Origin: Turneriella sp942492915
Lineage (GTDB): Bacteria > Spirochaetota > Leptospiria > Turneriellales > Turneriellaceae
DNA: 64,000 bases
Direction: 5' to 3'
Assembly: GCA_942492915.1 (NCBI GenBank)
Contig: OW818662.1
Coordinates: 3,286,001 to 3,350,000 of the forward strand
The notes beneath the pieces were generated by a model. It did no database searches and was not told the DNA's origin. It saw nothing but the letters and a program-made list of their open reading frames with translations. The position numbers were made by a program, and so were the translations under genes. This document shows positions 50,901 through 58,887 of this stretch, in pieces (position 1 is the first letter of the stretch; the number at the start of each line of letters is the position of its first letter).

Positions 50901-51523
50901 ACAACTCTACCCGGCAATCCGCATCGCCCCTTGTGAAATACGAAGGTCTTGGCCGCCGTTACGGCGCACACTGGGCTCTCGACGGAGTCGATGGCTCACT
51001 CGCAGCAGGGGAAATTGTCGCCCTGCTCGGCGAAAATGGTTCTGGCAAGTCGACACTGCTTTTGACTCTCGCGCAAATTCTGAAACCGCACCGCGGCAAA
51101 CTTGAATTTGCGCCCGGGGCATCGGGCCACCTCATTGCACACCACCCGATGGCTTACCTGAAACTGTCGGTCGCACACAACCTGCAGCTCGCTGCAACGC
51201 TGCATAAGAGCAGCGGCGAACACATCGCATCTGCCTTGCGCTATTGGCAGATCGAACACCTGGGGCACAAACACCTCGACACGCTCTCGCGCGGCCAAAT
51301 GCAGCGATTCTTGCTCGCGCGTGCGATGCTCGCGCGACCGCAGATTCTGCTGCTCGATGAGCCTTTTACAGGGTTAGATACGCGCAGCGAACAATTGCTG
51401 GTCGATTTCATACGCCACGAATCAGCGCGCGGTTCGGCCGTGCTTCTCTCAGAGCACGACCCTTCGCGGGCGCGCCGTTTGGCAGATAGATCCTACTTAT
51501 TGCAAAAAGGCAAACTCAAATGA
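50897..51523 (+). CDS. ABC transporter ATP-binding protein, CcmA-like
   Basis: 208 aa. Walker A is LLGENGSGKSTLLLTLAQIL, the signature LSRGQMQRFLLARAML, Walker B ILLLDEPFTGLD, and the H-loop LLSEHDPSRA. Its short length and a CcmB-like partner immediately downstream suggest a cytochrome c maturation (haem handling) transporter ATPase. No other ccm gene is in the window. The ATG overlaps the MeaB stop by 4 bases, and its own stop overlaps the permease start the same way. Confidence 0.85.
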   Translation: MNNSTRQSASPLVKYEGLGRRYGAHWALDGVDGSLAAGEIVALLGENGSGKSTLLLTLAQILKPHRGKLEFAPGASGHLIAHHPMAYLKLSVAHNLQLAATLHKSSGEHIASALRYWQIEHLGHKHLDTLSRGQMQRFLLARAMLARPQILLLDEPFTGLDTRSEQLLVDFIRHESARGSAVLLSEHDPSRARRLADRSYLLQKGKLK

Positions 51524-52179
51524 AAATCTGGTGGGCCTTGGTGAAAAATGAGCTGATGCTCTACCGCGCTCAGCGCGGGGTGCAGCTCGCCTTTGTATTG
51601 ACGCTTGCCCTGCTGGCGATGTTTCGCTTCGGCCTCAGCAACGAGGCCAGCAGCAACGAAGCGCTCGAGGTCTTTCCGGTGGTGGCGTACTGCATTGCTA
51701 ACCTGCAGCTGTTGCTCATGGCGATCGATTGGGAGAGCGACGGTCTCGCGTACCGCTATTTCAGCATGCACCGCGTCTCTCTGAGCAGCCTTTTTTTTGC
51801 GAAGACCACCGTTTCGTTTCTCGTGCAGATTCCGTTGTGGATCTTCAGCGTCACAGGTTACTTTCTCCTTTTTCCGACCGCGGCACCCGATCTGCAGACC
51901 GGGCTCGCGATCGCTGTGACCTGCCTGCCACTCGGGCTCGCCCTTGCTCCGGCCGGACAGCTGATTGCCGCAATTGCCCAGCACAGCACGCAAAAAAACT
52001 TTCTCGCCATCGCCCTCTTTTTGCCACTTTGCCTGCCCGTCTTTATTGCTGCCACTGGCCGTGTGGGCGCGCTGCTCGCCGGTCTGGAAACGCTGCGCTA
52101 CGACGCGCTCATGGCCGCTGCCGCTTTGGTCTTTATCGGCGCTGGCAACCTGCTTTTTGATTATCTGTTTGAAGAATAG
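51520..52179 (+). CDS. CcmB-like ABC transporter permease
   Basis: 219 aa with six predicted helices, beginning MKIWWALVKNELMLYRAQRGVQLAFVLTLALLAMFRFGL. ESDGLAYRYFSMHRVSLSSLFFAKTTVSFLVQIPLW and the downstream helices match the CcmB haem-exporter subunit, whose family length is about 220. Together with the CcmA-like ATPase upstream (ATGA overlap) it forms an inner-membrane half of a CcmAB(CD)-type complex that helps haem attach to apocytochromes such as the PuuD cytochrome domain. The latter link is inference. Confidence 0.78.
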   Translation: MKIWWALVKNELMLYRAQRGVQLAFVLTLALLAMFRFGLSNEASSNEALEVFPVVAYCIANLQLLLMAIDWESDGLAYRYFSMHRVSLSSLFFAKTTVSFLVQIPLWIFSVTGYFLLFPTAAPDLQTGLAIAVTCLPLGLALAPAGQLIAAIAQHSTQKNFLAIALFLPLCLPVFIAATGRVGALLAGLETLRYDALMAAAALVFIGAGNLLFDYLFEE

Positions 52180-52194
52180 GTTCGACAATGAAGG

Positions 52195-52734
52195 GTGAAG
52201 GTACTCTTCATTGCCGTCGTCTGCATCTCAGTATCTATCTGGCCAGAGCGCACCAGCTCGAAAGAAGAATACCAGTACTATCGCGATGAATTCGCGGCCG
52301 GGTACAAGTATCCCATCTACGACACGCTGTTTGAGAAAATAGTCTGGGAGCGTAAAGTTTCTCACCTCGTCATGGAATTCCATGGTTCCCAAGCGGCCTC
52401 GAGAGATGGGGATGAATACCGGGTGACACTGCTCATGATGGAAGAATATCCTTATAACTACAAGGGGCAGAACTACCCGATACACTTCGCGTTCAAGACT
52501 TTCGGCGAGGCCAGTAAGAAGTTCGAAGCCATGAACCATTTTCTGCGCAACAATGGAGTGATGGCGGTCGGCCTCAATGGCAAGAGGATTGTGAAAGAGA
52601 GGGTACTCGTTGAGCCAGTGGGTAATATCCCGCCAAGACCGAGACTTGAAGACTGGCCGGGCGATAAGAGCACCGACCCGATTTTGACGAGAGAGGCGCT
52701 GCCGAGAAGGCTGCCGCTGAGAATGCATCATTAG
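52195..52734 (+). CDS. Hypothetical secreted protein
   Basis: 179 aa from a GTG start. A signal peptide-like N-terminus (VKVLFIAVVCISVSIWPERTSS) precedes a charged alpha/beta domain: EEYQYYRDEFAAGYKYPIYDTLF, VSHLVMEFHGSQAASRDGDEYRVTLLMMEEYPYNYKG, NYPIHFAFKTFGEASKKFEAMNHFLRNNGVMAV. No family was recognised. It has a Pro/Arg-rich C-terminus. It is the last gene of the + strand chain that begins near 46395; the stop (52732-52734) runs into a GGGCTTAAGCCC palindrome, and recA converges from the other side. Confidence 0.6.
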   Translation: MKVLFIAVVCISVSIWPERTSSKEEYQYYRDEFAAGYKYPIYDTLFEKIVWERKVSHLVMEFHGSQAASRDGDEYRVTLLMMEEYPYNYKGQNYPIHFAFKTFGEASKKFEAMNHFLRNNGVMAVGLNGKRIVKERVLVEPVGNIPPRPRLEDWPGDKSTDPILTREALPRRLPLRMHH

Positions 52735-52755
52735 CTATGGGCTTAAGCCCGTAGC
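52734..52755. repeat. GGGCTTAAGCCC palindrome between convergent genes
   Basis: GCTATGGGCTT (52734-52744) pairs with AAGCCCGTAGC (52745-52755) with one G-T mismatch and no spacer. The 22 bases match the cores at 39533 and 39638. It overlaps the last base of the upstream stop codon and lies before the recA end. Confidence 0.85.
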
Positions 52756-52767
52756 AGAAAGATGGTA

Positions 52768-53913
52768 TCACGCTACTTCTTCAGTTGCCGCTGCAGTTTT
52801 ACCGCCTTTTGGCAGTTTCTCTTTCTCTGCTTGCAGCTTTTTGGCAGTGCCATCGGCGTGCGCCTGTCGCACTTTTGCTTCAATCTCGTCGGTCATTTTC
52901 GGGTTCTCGACCAGAAACTGGCGTACGTTTTCTTTGCCCTGACCGAGGCGGTTGTCGTTGTACGAGAACCAGGTGCCTGACTTCTGCAGTACGCCAACGT
53001 TTACGGCCTCTTCGATGATCGAAGACTCGCGCGAAATACCATGGTTGAAGAAAATATCGAATTCGGCCTTACGGAAAGGCGGCGCTACTTTGTTCTTCAC
53101 AACCTTGACGCGCACGTGGTTGCCGATGGTTTCTTCGCCTTTGGTGATCGATTCAACGCGGCGAATATCCATACGCACGCTCGCGTAGAACTTCAGCGCG
53201 TTGCCTCCGGTAGTCGTTTCGGGCGAACCGAACATGACACCGATCTTCATACGAATCTGGTTGATGAAGATGACCACTGTATTGGTCTTGTGAATTGTGC
53301 CCGTGAGTTTACGTAGCGCCTGGCTCATGAGGCGGGCTTGCACGCCCATGGTGGCCTGTCCCATATCGCCTTCAATCTCTGATTTAGGCACAAGTGCTGC
53401 AACCGAGTCAATTACGATTACATCGAGAGCGTTCGAACGCACCAACGCTTCGGCAATCTCGAGCGCCTGTTCGCCGTTATCGGGCTGTGACACCAATAGT
53501 TCGTCTATATTCACGCCGAGGCGTTTGGCGTAAGATGGGTCGAGCGCGTGTTCGGCGTCAATGAACGCAGCCATGCCACCAAGCTTTTGCGCTTCGGCAA
53601 TAATGTGCAGCGTCAGGGTCGTTTTGCCCGAAGATTCAGGGCCATAGATTTCAATCACGCGGCCGCGTGGCACACCGCCGACGCCGAGGGCGAGGTCGAG
53701 CGACAGCGCACCGGTTGAAATCACCGGTATCTCTTTCATCGCGTCGGCGTTCAGCTTCATTACTGCGCCTTTGCCGAATTGTTTTTCAATCTGTACTAGC
53801 GCCGAATCGAGCGCTTTTGCTTTTTCTGCAGCCTCCGCTTTTGAAGCCGCTGTCTCTTTTGTCTCTGCCATTATGGGTGTGAGCACGCCATTTTTTCCCG
53901 TTGTGTCAATCAT
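52768..53913 (-). CDS. recA: Recombinase A
   Basis: 381 aa. The ATG at 53913 is supported by AAGGAGA (53927-53921) 7 bases upstream; another ATG lies at 53871. All RecA landmarks are present: IEKQFGKGAVMKL, Walker A IYGPESSGKTTLTLH, AAFIDAEHALDPSYA, VIDSVAALVPK, loop L1/L2 segments (EIEGDMGQATMGVQARLMSQALR, QIRMKIGVMFGSPETTTGGNAL). The C-terminus is longer and Lys/Glu-rich. It performs strand exchange and triggers LexA self-cleavage. I could not identify a LexA site upstream. A leader hairpin (53947-53970) and a structured element (53973-54110) lie in front of it. Confidence 0.97.
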   Translation of the reverse strand: MIDTTGKNGVLTPIMAETKETAASKAEAAEKAKALDSALVQIEKQFGKGAVMKLNADAMKEIPVISTGALSLDLALGVGGVPRGRVIEIYGPESSGKTTLTLHIIAEAQKLGGMAAFIDAEHALDPSYAKRLGVNIDELLVSQPDNGEQALEIAEALVRSNALDVIVIDSVAALVPKSEIEGDMGQATMGVQARLMSQALRKLTGTIHKTNTVVIFINQIRMKIGVMFGSPETTTGGNALKFYASVRMDIRRVESITKGEETIGNHVRVKVVKNKVAPPFRKAEFDIFFNHGISRESSIIEEAVNVGVLQKSGTWFSYNDNRLGQGKENVRQFLVENPKMTDEIEAKVRQAHADGTAKKLQAEKEKLPKGGKTAAATEEVA

Positions 53914-53946
53914 TATTATGTCTCCTTGTGTACAATTTTTGTTCTA

Positions 53947-53970
53947 GTAGCTTCCCGTAAGGGAAGCTAC
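53947..53970. repeat. Hairpin in the recA leader region
   Basis: GTAGCTTCCC (53947-53956) pairs with GGGAAGCTAC (53961-53970) around GTAA. On the minus strand it lies 20 bases upstream of the recA Shine-Dalgarno, so it may form in the recA mRNA leader. Confidence 0.7.
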
Positions 53971-53972
53971 AG

Positions 53973-54110
53973 GCAGGCTCGCGGAACCGAAAAAATGAAA
54001 AGCAGCGAAGCGCTTTAGTCGCCGACCAAGAGGACCACGACCTATTGGCAGGCGTTTGGCTATGCAAACGCCGAGGCTTTTCATTTTTTCGGTTGTTTTC
54101 CGGAGCCTGC
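53973..54110. repeat. Structured inverted-repeat element upstream of recA
   Basis: The 18-bp arms AACCGAAAAAATGAAAAG (53985-54002) and their complement (54077-54094) are perfect. Outer arms GCAGGCTC/GAGCCTGC (53973-53980 and 54103-54110) extend them, and an inner hairpin GGCGTTTG/CAAACGCC (54051-54058 and 54065-54072) sits within. It lies in the 320-base gap between recA and the gene at 54234, which holds no other gene I can support. A small mobile element or a structured RNA are both possible. Confidence 0.7.
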
Positions 54111-54189
54111 CGCGAATGAGGTTTCTCTGTCTCTAAGTTTATAGAAAGAATCTCCATCCGCCCTCTACATATTAAATACCAGAAAAGAC

Positions 54190-54220
54190 CATTTTTTTCT
54201 CACGGAGTCGGAAAAAAATG
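54190..54220. repeat. A/T-rich hairpin before the small gene at 54234
   Basis: CATTTTTTTC (54190-54199) pairs with GAAAAAAATG (54211-54220) around an 11-base loop. It lies 14 bases upstream of the ATG at 54234 and could affect expression, or be chance in an A/T-rich stretch. Confidence 0.4.
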
Positions 54221-54233
54221 ATACTCTACCTGC

Positions 54234-54452
54234 ATGGCCGCTGTAACCGACGTTCACATGATCTTGCGGCAGGCGCGCGACGGGCGCATGGCGCGCTCGA
54301 AACTGATTGAGGTGATCGTCGCGCGTGAAGGTGTTGCACAGCGCGAGGCTACCACGGCCGCGGTTGAGAAGGTGATCGCCTTTCAGATTGAGAAAGGGCG
54401 CATTGCTTCAGAGATGAAGAATGGTGTCGAGATTTTGACGGTTATAAGATAA
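54234..54452 (+). CDS. Small hypothetical protein
   Basis: 72 aa. The sequence is composed of helices (VHMILRQARDGRMARSKLIEVIVAREG, REATTAAVEKVIAFQIEKGRI) ending in ASEMKNGVEILTVI, which resembles a winged-helix-like fold but matches no family I know. There is no signal peptide. Codon use looks normal for this window. It sits between the recA upstream region and the outer-membrane protein gene at 54512. Confidence 0.45.
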   Translation: MAAVTDVHMILRQARDGRMARSKLIEVIVAREGVAQREATTAAVEKVIAFQIEKGRIASEMKNGVEILTVIR

Positions 54453-54511
54453 TCAAACCGCTTTTCGTCAGGTTTGTAATTCGAGACTGTTCGCAACACA
54501 TTCGCCGAACC

Positions 54512-55627
54512 ATGTCGCTCATTTATCCTCATCGTTTTGCAACCCTGCTGATCGCGGCGATATTCGTAACTTCGCTCACGGCTCAGGCTCAAACGCAACC
54601 CGTCGAACCAGCAAAGAAAGAAGCGACCTGGGGCATGTTTCCGCTCATTGTGCCGTTGTATACGCCCGAAACGCGCTGGATGATTGCAGGCGGCGGAATC
54701 TTTTGGTATAATCCGTGGCCCGATGCACCGCGCAAGCGTATCAGCGAGCTGACGACTTTTTTTACCGCGTCGCAGAACAAGCAATACAGTCTCGGCGTGA
54801 TCTTCGAGGCGTACTTTTTGCGGCACCGGCTGAAAGTGATGCAGAACCTCGATGCGTACAAGCAACCAAACCTCACCTGGGGCATCGGCGCACACACGCC
54901 TGCAGCGCAAGAAGACAAGTTTGAAGCGCAGGGGTTTGCGAACCGTACGAGTGTGTTTTGGCTCATCGCTGAAGACGTGTATCTCGGCGGCATGTGGCAG
55001 AGCCAGTTCGACGCCATCTCGTCGGTTAACGCTAGCGGGTATCTTTCAACTATCCGCCCTTTCGGGCATAACGAGACAAAAGCGAACGGGCCTGGCATAC
55101 ACCTTCTGATCGACACGCGCGATAATGCCTTTTCACCCGAACGCGGGTATTGGTTCGAAGCGAGGATAGCCTTCAGTAACGCAGCGTTGGGCGCAAACGG
55201 AGATTTCACGCAATCGACCGTCGACTACCGCTGGTTTAGAAGGCTTTGGTTCGGGCACGTGCTCGCACTGAATGCACTCGTGACCTCGACGCACGGCGAT
55301 GTCGGCTGGTACGCGATGCCGCGGCTCGGCGGGCAGTTTCAGATGCGTGGCTACTTCAGCGGCCGATACATTGACCGGCATCTGTGGGTCGCGCAGGCGG
55401 ACTACCGCCTGCCTGTCTGGTGGCGCTTTGGATTTGTGCTCTTTACCGGTGTCGGCGACGTGACGAACGACCTTGCGAAACCGCTGTCGTCGAACTACAA
55501 GATCTCATATGGCACGGGCCTCAGAATTCTTGTCGACAACGAACAGAAGATCAACATGCGCCTCGACCTCGGCTTCACGAACCACGGCGATACGAACTTC
55601 TATTTCACGTTCAAAGAAGCGTTTTGA
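54512..55627 (+). CDS. Outer-membrane barrel of the Omp85/surface antigen type
   Basis: 371 aa. A signal peptide (LLIAAIFVTSLTAQA) is followed by about 330 residues of alternating strands without POTRA domains. GIHLLIDTRDNAFSPERGYWFEARIAFSN matches the D-T/R-N..P..G motif of the bacterial surface antigen (D15/BamA) barrel, and GGQFQMRGYFSGRYIDRH resembles the lid-lock VRGY/F motif. The end (LGFTNHGDTNFYFTFKEAF) finishes in an aromatic residue, as barrel proteins do. It is probably a stand-alone outer-membrane channel or secretion-related protein. It is convergent with the gene at 55735. Confidence 0.8.
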   Translation: MSLIYPHRFATLLIAAIFVTSLTAQAQTQPVEPAKKEATWGMFPLIVPLYTPETRWMIAGGGIFWYNPWPDAPRKRISELTTFFTASQNKQYSLGVIFEAYFLRHRLKVMQNLDAYKQPNLTWGIGAHTPAAQEDKFEAQGFANRTSVFWLIAEDVYLGGMWQSQFDAISSVNASGYLSTIRPFGHNETKANGPGIHLLIDTRDNAFSPERGYWFEARIAFSNAALGANGDFTQSTVDYRWFRRLWFGHVLALNALVTSTHGDVGWYAMPRLGGQFQMRGYFSGRYIDRHLWVAQADYRLPVWWRFGFVLFTGVGDVTNDLAKPLSSNYKISYGTGLRILVDNEQKINMRLDLGFTNHGDTNFYFTFKEAF

Positions 55628-55701
55628 CTAATTTCAATTTACCCAGTCGCGCGATCAGACCGGCGTTCAGTCGTCGCTGCCAGGGTGCACCTCGATGTCC
55701 C

Positions 55702-55738
55702 TTGAACCATGATGGGGCATAGCCCCATCATGGTTCAA
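55702..55738. repeat. 17-bp-arm palindrome spanning the stop codon of the gene at 55735
   Basis: TTGAACCATGATGGGGC (55702-55718) is perfectly complementary to 55722-55738 around ATA. The second arm contains the stop (55735-55737) of the minus-strand gene, so the first arm is an inverted copy of the gene end. It also lies at the end of the convergent barrel gene. Confidence 0.92.
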
Positions 55739-56391
55739 AGCTTCGTCGCCAGCGCGTGGTTGATTTTCTGCAGCGCGTCAATGACGTACGTACGCGTCTT
55801 CGCCGGCCAGGCTTTCGAGAGCCTAATAATCTTGTCCTCGTCTTTCATGTGCAACCCAACCTGAAAGATCGCGTTGTCGTCGTTGATCTTCAGCATCACA
55901 TTCTTGAGGTGGTTCTCGTTCAAGATGTCGGCGATTTCACCGAGCTTCAAGAAGAACGAATGCTTGACCATTTCACGCACGACGTTGACGATGATGTCGA
56001 CTTCGACACAATCACCGATGCGCGCGGTAACCTTTGGGTCGCCGTTTACCGCGACCTGGCCCATATAGTCGACGCGCAGCGACTTGGCGATTTTCGCCGC
56101 CGCTTTAGGGTCCATGTATTCGCAAACCTGCGCAACGATGTACGGGGTGAAATAGTCATGCGCGAGTTTTGCGATGATGAAGTTGGGTATGAACGTCGTC
56201 GAAATCGCGATCGCTTTGAAGACGGGGCGCTGGTTTTCGTCGAGGCGTTTCATGTATGTTTGCAGGTCGGTGTAGAGTTGCTGCAGCGGCTTGTCGGGCA
56301 ATTCGGCGAGGTAGCTCATGTCGGTTTCAGAGACGAGCAGTTCTTTGATGCTTTCGGCGATTTCTTGTTTTTCCATGGTCGGCAAGGCCAA
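55735..56391 (-). CDS. Hypothetical cytoplasmic helical protein
   Basis: 218 aa, likely from the Met at residue 6 (MEKQEIAESIKELLV). It has no signal or membrane segment. The sequence shows short helical repeats (MSYLAELPDKPLQQLYTDL, YIVAQVCEYMDPKAAAKIAKSL, DILNENHLKNVMLKIND) in a pattern like the armadillo-like MgtE N-terminal/FliG domains, where pairs of helices carry such phrases. This is inference from pattern only. It stands alone, convergent with the barrel gene, with a long palindrome in front of its start (56424-56457). Confidence 0.6.
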   Translation of the reverse strand: MALPTMEKQEIAESIKELLVSETDMSYLAELPDKPLQQLYTDLQTYMKRLDENQRPVFKAIAISTTFIPNFIIAKLAHDYFTPYIVAQVCEYMDPKAAAKIAKSLRVDYMGQVAVNGDPKVTARIGDCVEVDIIVNVVREMVKHSFFLKLGEIADILNENHLKNVMLKINDDNAIFQVGLHMKDEDKIIRLSKAWPAKTRTYVIDALQKINHALATKL

Positions 56392-56423
56392 ATAAAGTTG
56401 AACAAATCGTCAAGATTATTTAA

Positions 56424-56457
56424 TCAGCGTGGCTATGGATTTCCATAGCCACGCTGA
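56424..56457. repeat. 16-bp-arm palindrome carrying the GCTATGG core
   Basis: TCAGCGTGGCTATGGA (56424-56439) is perfectly complementary to 56442-56457 around TT. The inner GCTATGGA/TCCATAGC (56432-56449) matches the AGCTATGG family seen inside several purine-degradation genes. It lies between two divergent genes, so it is in promoter space. Confidence 0.9.
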
Positions 56458-56482
56458 CTAGAATGGTTTTCGGGGTTTACCC

Positions 56483-57661
56483 ATGCTGATCTGGTTTTAC
56501 CTCAACTCTTTTCTCACACTGCTCATCGGCAACATGTTTGCCTACGCGATGATCATCTATTCGCGCGCCGTCACCGGCTCTGATGCGGTAACCGGTCTCG
56601 TCTATGCGGGCAACCTCGTGCCGCCGCTCGTGCTCGGCATGTATGCCGGCACGGTGATCGACCGCTTCACGCGCAAGCGAGTTGTCATGATTGCGCAGAC
56701 GACATTCATCTACACCAGCGCCGCCATGGTTTTTCTCACCACGCAGCAGTTCTTTGTGGTGGGGGATATAATGCTCATCGCGGTCATGCTCGCCAACGGC
56801 ATCGGCCTCAGTTTCATTATACCGGGCCGCATGGCGCTGCTTGGCGATCTCTTCGACCAAGAACACATACCGCGCGAGAGCATGAAGGTGCAGATCATGA
56901 TCATGGTCGGCTTCGGCCTTGCGCCCTTTGTCGTCGGTTTCTTGCGCAAATATTTCGACTGGTACATCGTGTTCGCCACAATCGGCGTCATGTATGCTCT
57001 TGCCATGCTGCTGCTTTTGCCGCTCAAAACCCGCCCCAAACAGCTTCGCGGTGACAAAGAATCGGCCTGGCACAGCCTCAAGGCAGGTTTGCGCTATGTG
57101 CGCCGCGAGCCACTGATCTTGTCGCTGCTCGCAGCCACGTTCGTGGGGCTCTTTCTGGTCGGGCCATTACAAGTTCTATTGCCGGAGTTTTCAAAGACAC
57201 GCCTTGGCCTCGGTGAAGCCGAACGCGGCTCGCTCATGACGATTCTGGGCGTCGGCCTCCTGGCAGGCGGCGGCCTTGCACAGGCACTCTCACACAAAAT
57301 GCCGCGCGGCCTCATGATCATCGCGGGTGCGCTCGCCGCCGGCCTATCGATGCTGATGATCCCCTGGCTCGCGGCTCCCGTACCGGTCGCGATCAGCCTC
57401 GGCCTTTCAGGCATTTTCGGCGGCCTCATGAGCACGCTCATACCCGCCGCGATTCAGCAGGCGACGGTCGATGCGGCGCGCGGGCGCGTGATGAGCATCT
57501 ACAACATCGTGTTTCAGACATCGGTTGCAACGGCCGCTGTCGGCCTGTCGAGCCTGTCAAAACATACAAGTCCGGCATTCGCGTTCGAAACCGGCGGTTT
57601 CTTGATTATCGCTGGCGCACTCGCCTGTCTGCTGCTGAGGCCCCTGCGGCAATTGCGATAG
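56483..57661 (+). CDS. Major facilitator superfamily transporter
   Basis: 392 aa with 12 hydrophobic helices. The MFS signature between helices 2 and 3 appears as GTVIDRFTRKRVVMIAQ. The N-terminal MLIWFYLNSFLTLLIGNMFAYAMIIYSRAVTGS and the later LVGPLQVLLPEFSKTRLGLGEAERGSLMT resemble the enterobactin-exporter-like MFS group (MFS_3). It is probably an efflux pump of the inner membrane with unknown substrate. It stands alone on the + strand after the palindrome at 56424. Confidence 0.87.
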   Translation: MLIWFYLNSFLTLLIGNMFAYAMIIYSRAVTGSDAVTGLVYAGNLVPPLVLGMYAGTVIDRFTRKRVVMIAQTTFIYTSAAMVFLTTQQFFVVGDIMLIAVMLANGIGLSFIIPGRMALLGDLFDQEHIPRESMKVQIMIMVGFGLAPFVVGFLRKYFDWYIVFATIGVMYALAMLLLLPLKTRPKQLRGDKESAWHSLKAGLRYVRREPLILSLLAATFVGLFLVGPLQVLLPEFSKTRLGLGEAERGSLMTILGVGLLAGGGLAQALSHKMPRGLMIIAGALAAGLSMLMIPWLAAPVPVAISLGLSGIFGGLMSTLIPAAIQQATVDAARGRVMSIYNIVFQTSVATAAVGLSSLSKHTSPAFAFETGGFLIIAGALACLLLRPLRQLR

Positions 57662-57783
57662 CGGCTGGCTTCGGCTGCGTTAGCTCTGCGCCACCTATTC
57701 GAGACGGGAAATTGCTCCTATGAATCGTATTGGCAGCGCCACACAATCACTCGACAAGCCACAAACAAATCGAGTTGCAACCC

Positions 57784-58803
57784 ATGCCGTTTGCAAAAAA
57801 AATCCGGCCGATCCTTTTTACCTATCTGATGCTCGTAGTTTCGCTCCAATGCGCGAACAATGGCTGGGGAAAGTTTTGGGAGACCAACGCAGCCCTTGTT
57901 GACCCGCTCGCCGCCTGTAAATCAGCAGTGGCGGGCGATGCGATTTCGATGATTTGCGTGCCAGCGAATACCACTGGGTTCAGCAGAGGCTGGACGGGTT
58001 TGGCGATTAATGTGCATACAGTCGCCTCGATCTCTTCGTTTGCCATGGGAAAATACGAAGTGATCCATTCTGAATGGGTGACAGTGGCATCCTGGGCCAC
58101 CGGCAATGGCTATAATTTCGTCAGCACAGTACAACCCGGTTCTTCAGGGGGCAACCCCACCACGCACCCCGTATCAAACATGCAATGGCGTGAAATGATT
58201 ACCTGGTGCAATGCTGCCTCACAGAAGAATGGTCTCGAACCTGTCTATTATACCGATGCGGCATTTACAAATCCTATCAAGATCGTCACCGGCGCGGCTG
58301 CGCCAGACGGGACTACGCTGGCTGCAGGTGGGGCTGACAACCCCTATGTGAAGTGGTCGGCAAATGGCTATCGCCTGGCTACCGCTGCAGAATGGGAATA
58401 CGCGGCGCGCTACATCGACGGAACCACATTCATGCCTGGCAACGCACCCAGTGGCTGGCAAGATACCAATGCCGACACGATCGTAGATGCAGCAGAAAGA
58501 GCTCTGGTCGGCTGGGTAACCACAGGCACGCAACCCGTGGGTCAGAAACCTGCCAATGCGTTAGGCATGCATGACATGAGCGGCAATGTCTTTGAATTGG
58601 TATGGGACTGGAACAACGGTTCGTACCTCGCTGCTTCGCCTTACACCGATGCAGATAGCACCGGGTCGCCAACGAGTGGATCAAATATCAAAGACGTGCG
58701 CGGTGGCGGTTACACCGGTGAATTCGGTACTGCCGCCCGAGGTACCTCAGGGCCGCACCAACCTGCAGCAGATCGCGGCTTTCGCGTCGTGCGCCGGCCT
58801 TAA
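57784..58803 (+). CDS. Formylglycine-generating-enzyme-like (SUMF1 domain) lipoprotein
   Basis: 339 aa from the ATG at 57784; its signal peptide ends in LVVSLQC (lipobox). The FGE-sulfatase domain is recognised by FAMGKYEVIHSEWVTVASWA, VSNMQWREMITWCNAASQ, YRLATAAEWEYAARYIDG, GMHDMSGNVFELVWDWN, VRGGGYTG and GFRVVRR. The active-site cysteine pair of true FGE is not visible at the expected C-terminal position, so it is probably a structural or ligand-binding C-type-lectin-like fold and not a sulfatase maturase. It is followed by icd. Confidence 0.85.
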   Translation: MPFAKKIRPILFTYLMLVVSLQCANNGWGKFWETNAALVDPLAACKSAVAGDAISMICVPANTTGFSRGWTGLAINVHTVASISSFAMGKYEVIHSEWVTVASWATGNGYNFVSTVQPGSSGGNPTTHPVSNMQWREMITWCNAASQKNGLEPVYYTDAAFTNPIKIVTGAAAPDGTTLAAGGADNPYVKWSANGYRLATAAEWEYAARYIDGTTFMPGNAPSGWQDTNADTIVDAAERALVGWVTTGTQPVGQKPANALGMHDMSGNVFELVWDWNNGSYLAASPYTDADSTGSPTSGSNIKDVRGGGYTGEFGTAARGTSGPHQPAADRGFRVVRRP

Positions 58804-58887
58804 GCGCACGAATTATTTGATATTGAACCTTTCGAGTGCTAAGCAGATTCACGCGCCGTTGCGCTTTGGTTTGCGCAAATTCTGCGC

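Noticed and set aside
53914..53990. LexA/SOS box in front of recA
   Set aside because: No convincing dyad of a known LexA type was found. Only the hairpin at 53947 is clear.
53906..54157. An 83-codon open frame upstream of recA
   Set aside because: It is formed by the inverted-repeat element and overlaps the recA start and Shine-Dalgarno. It has no protein-like features.
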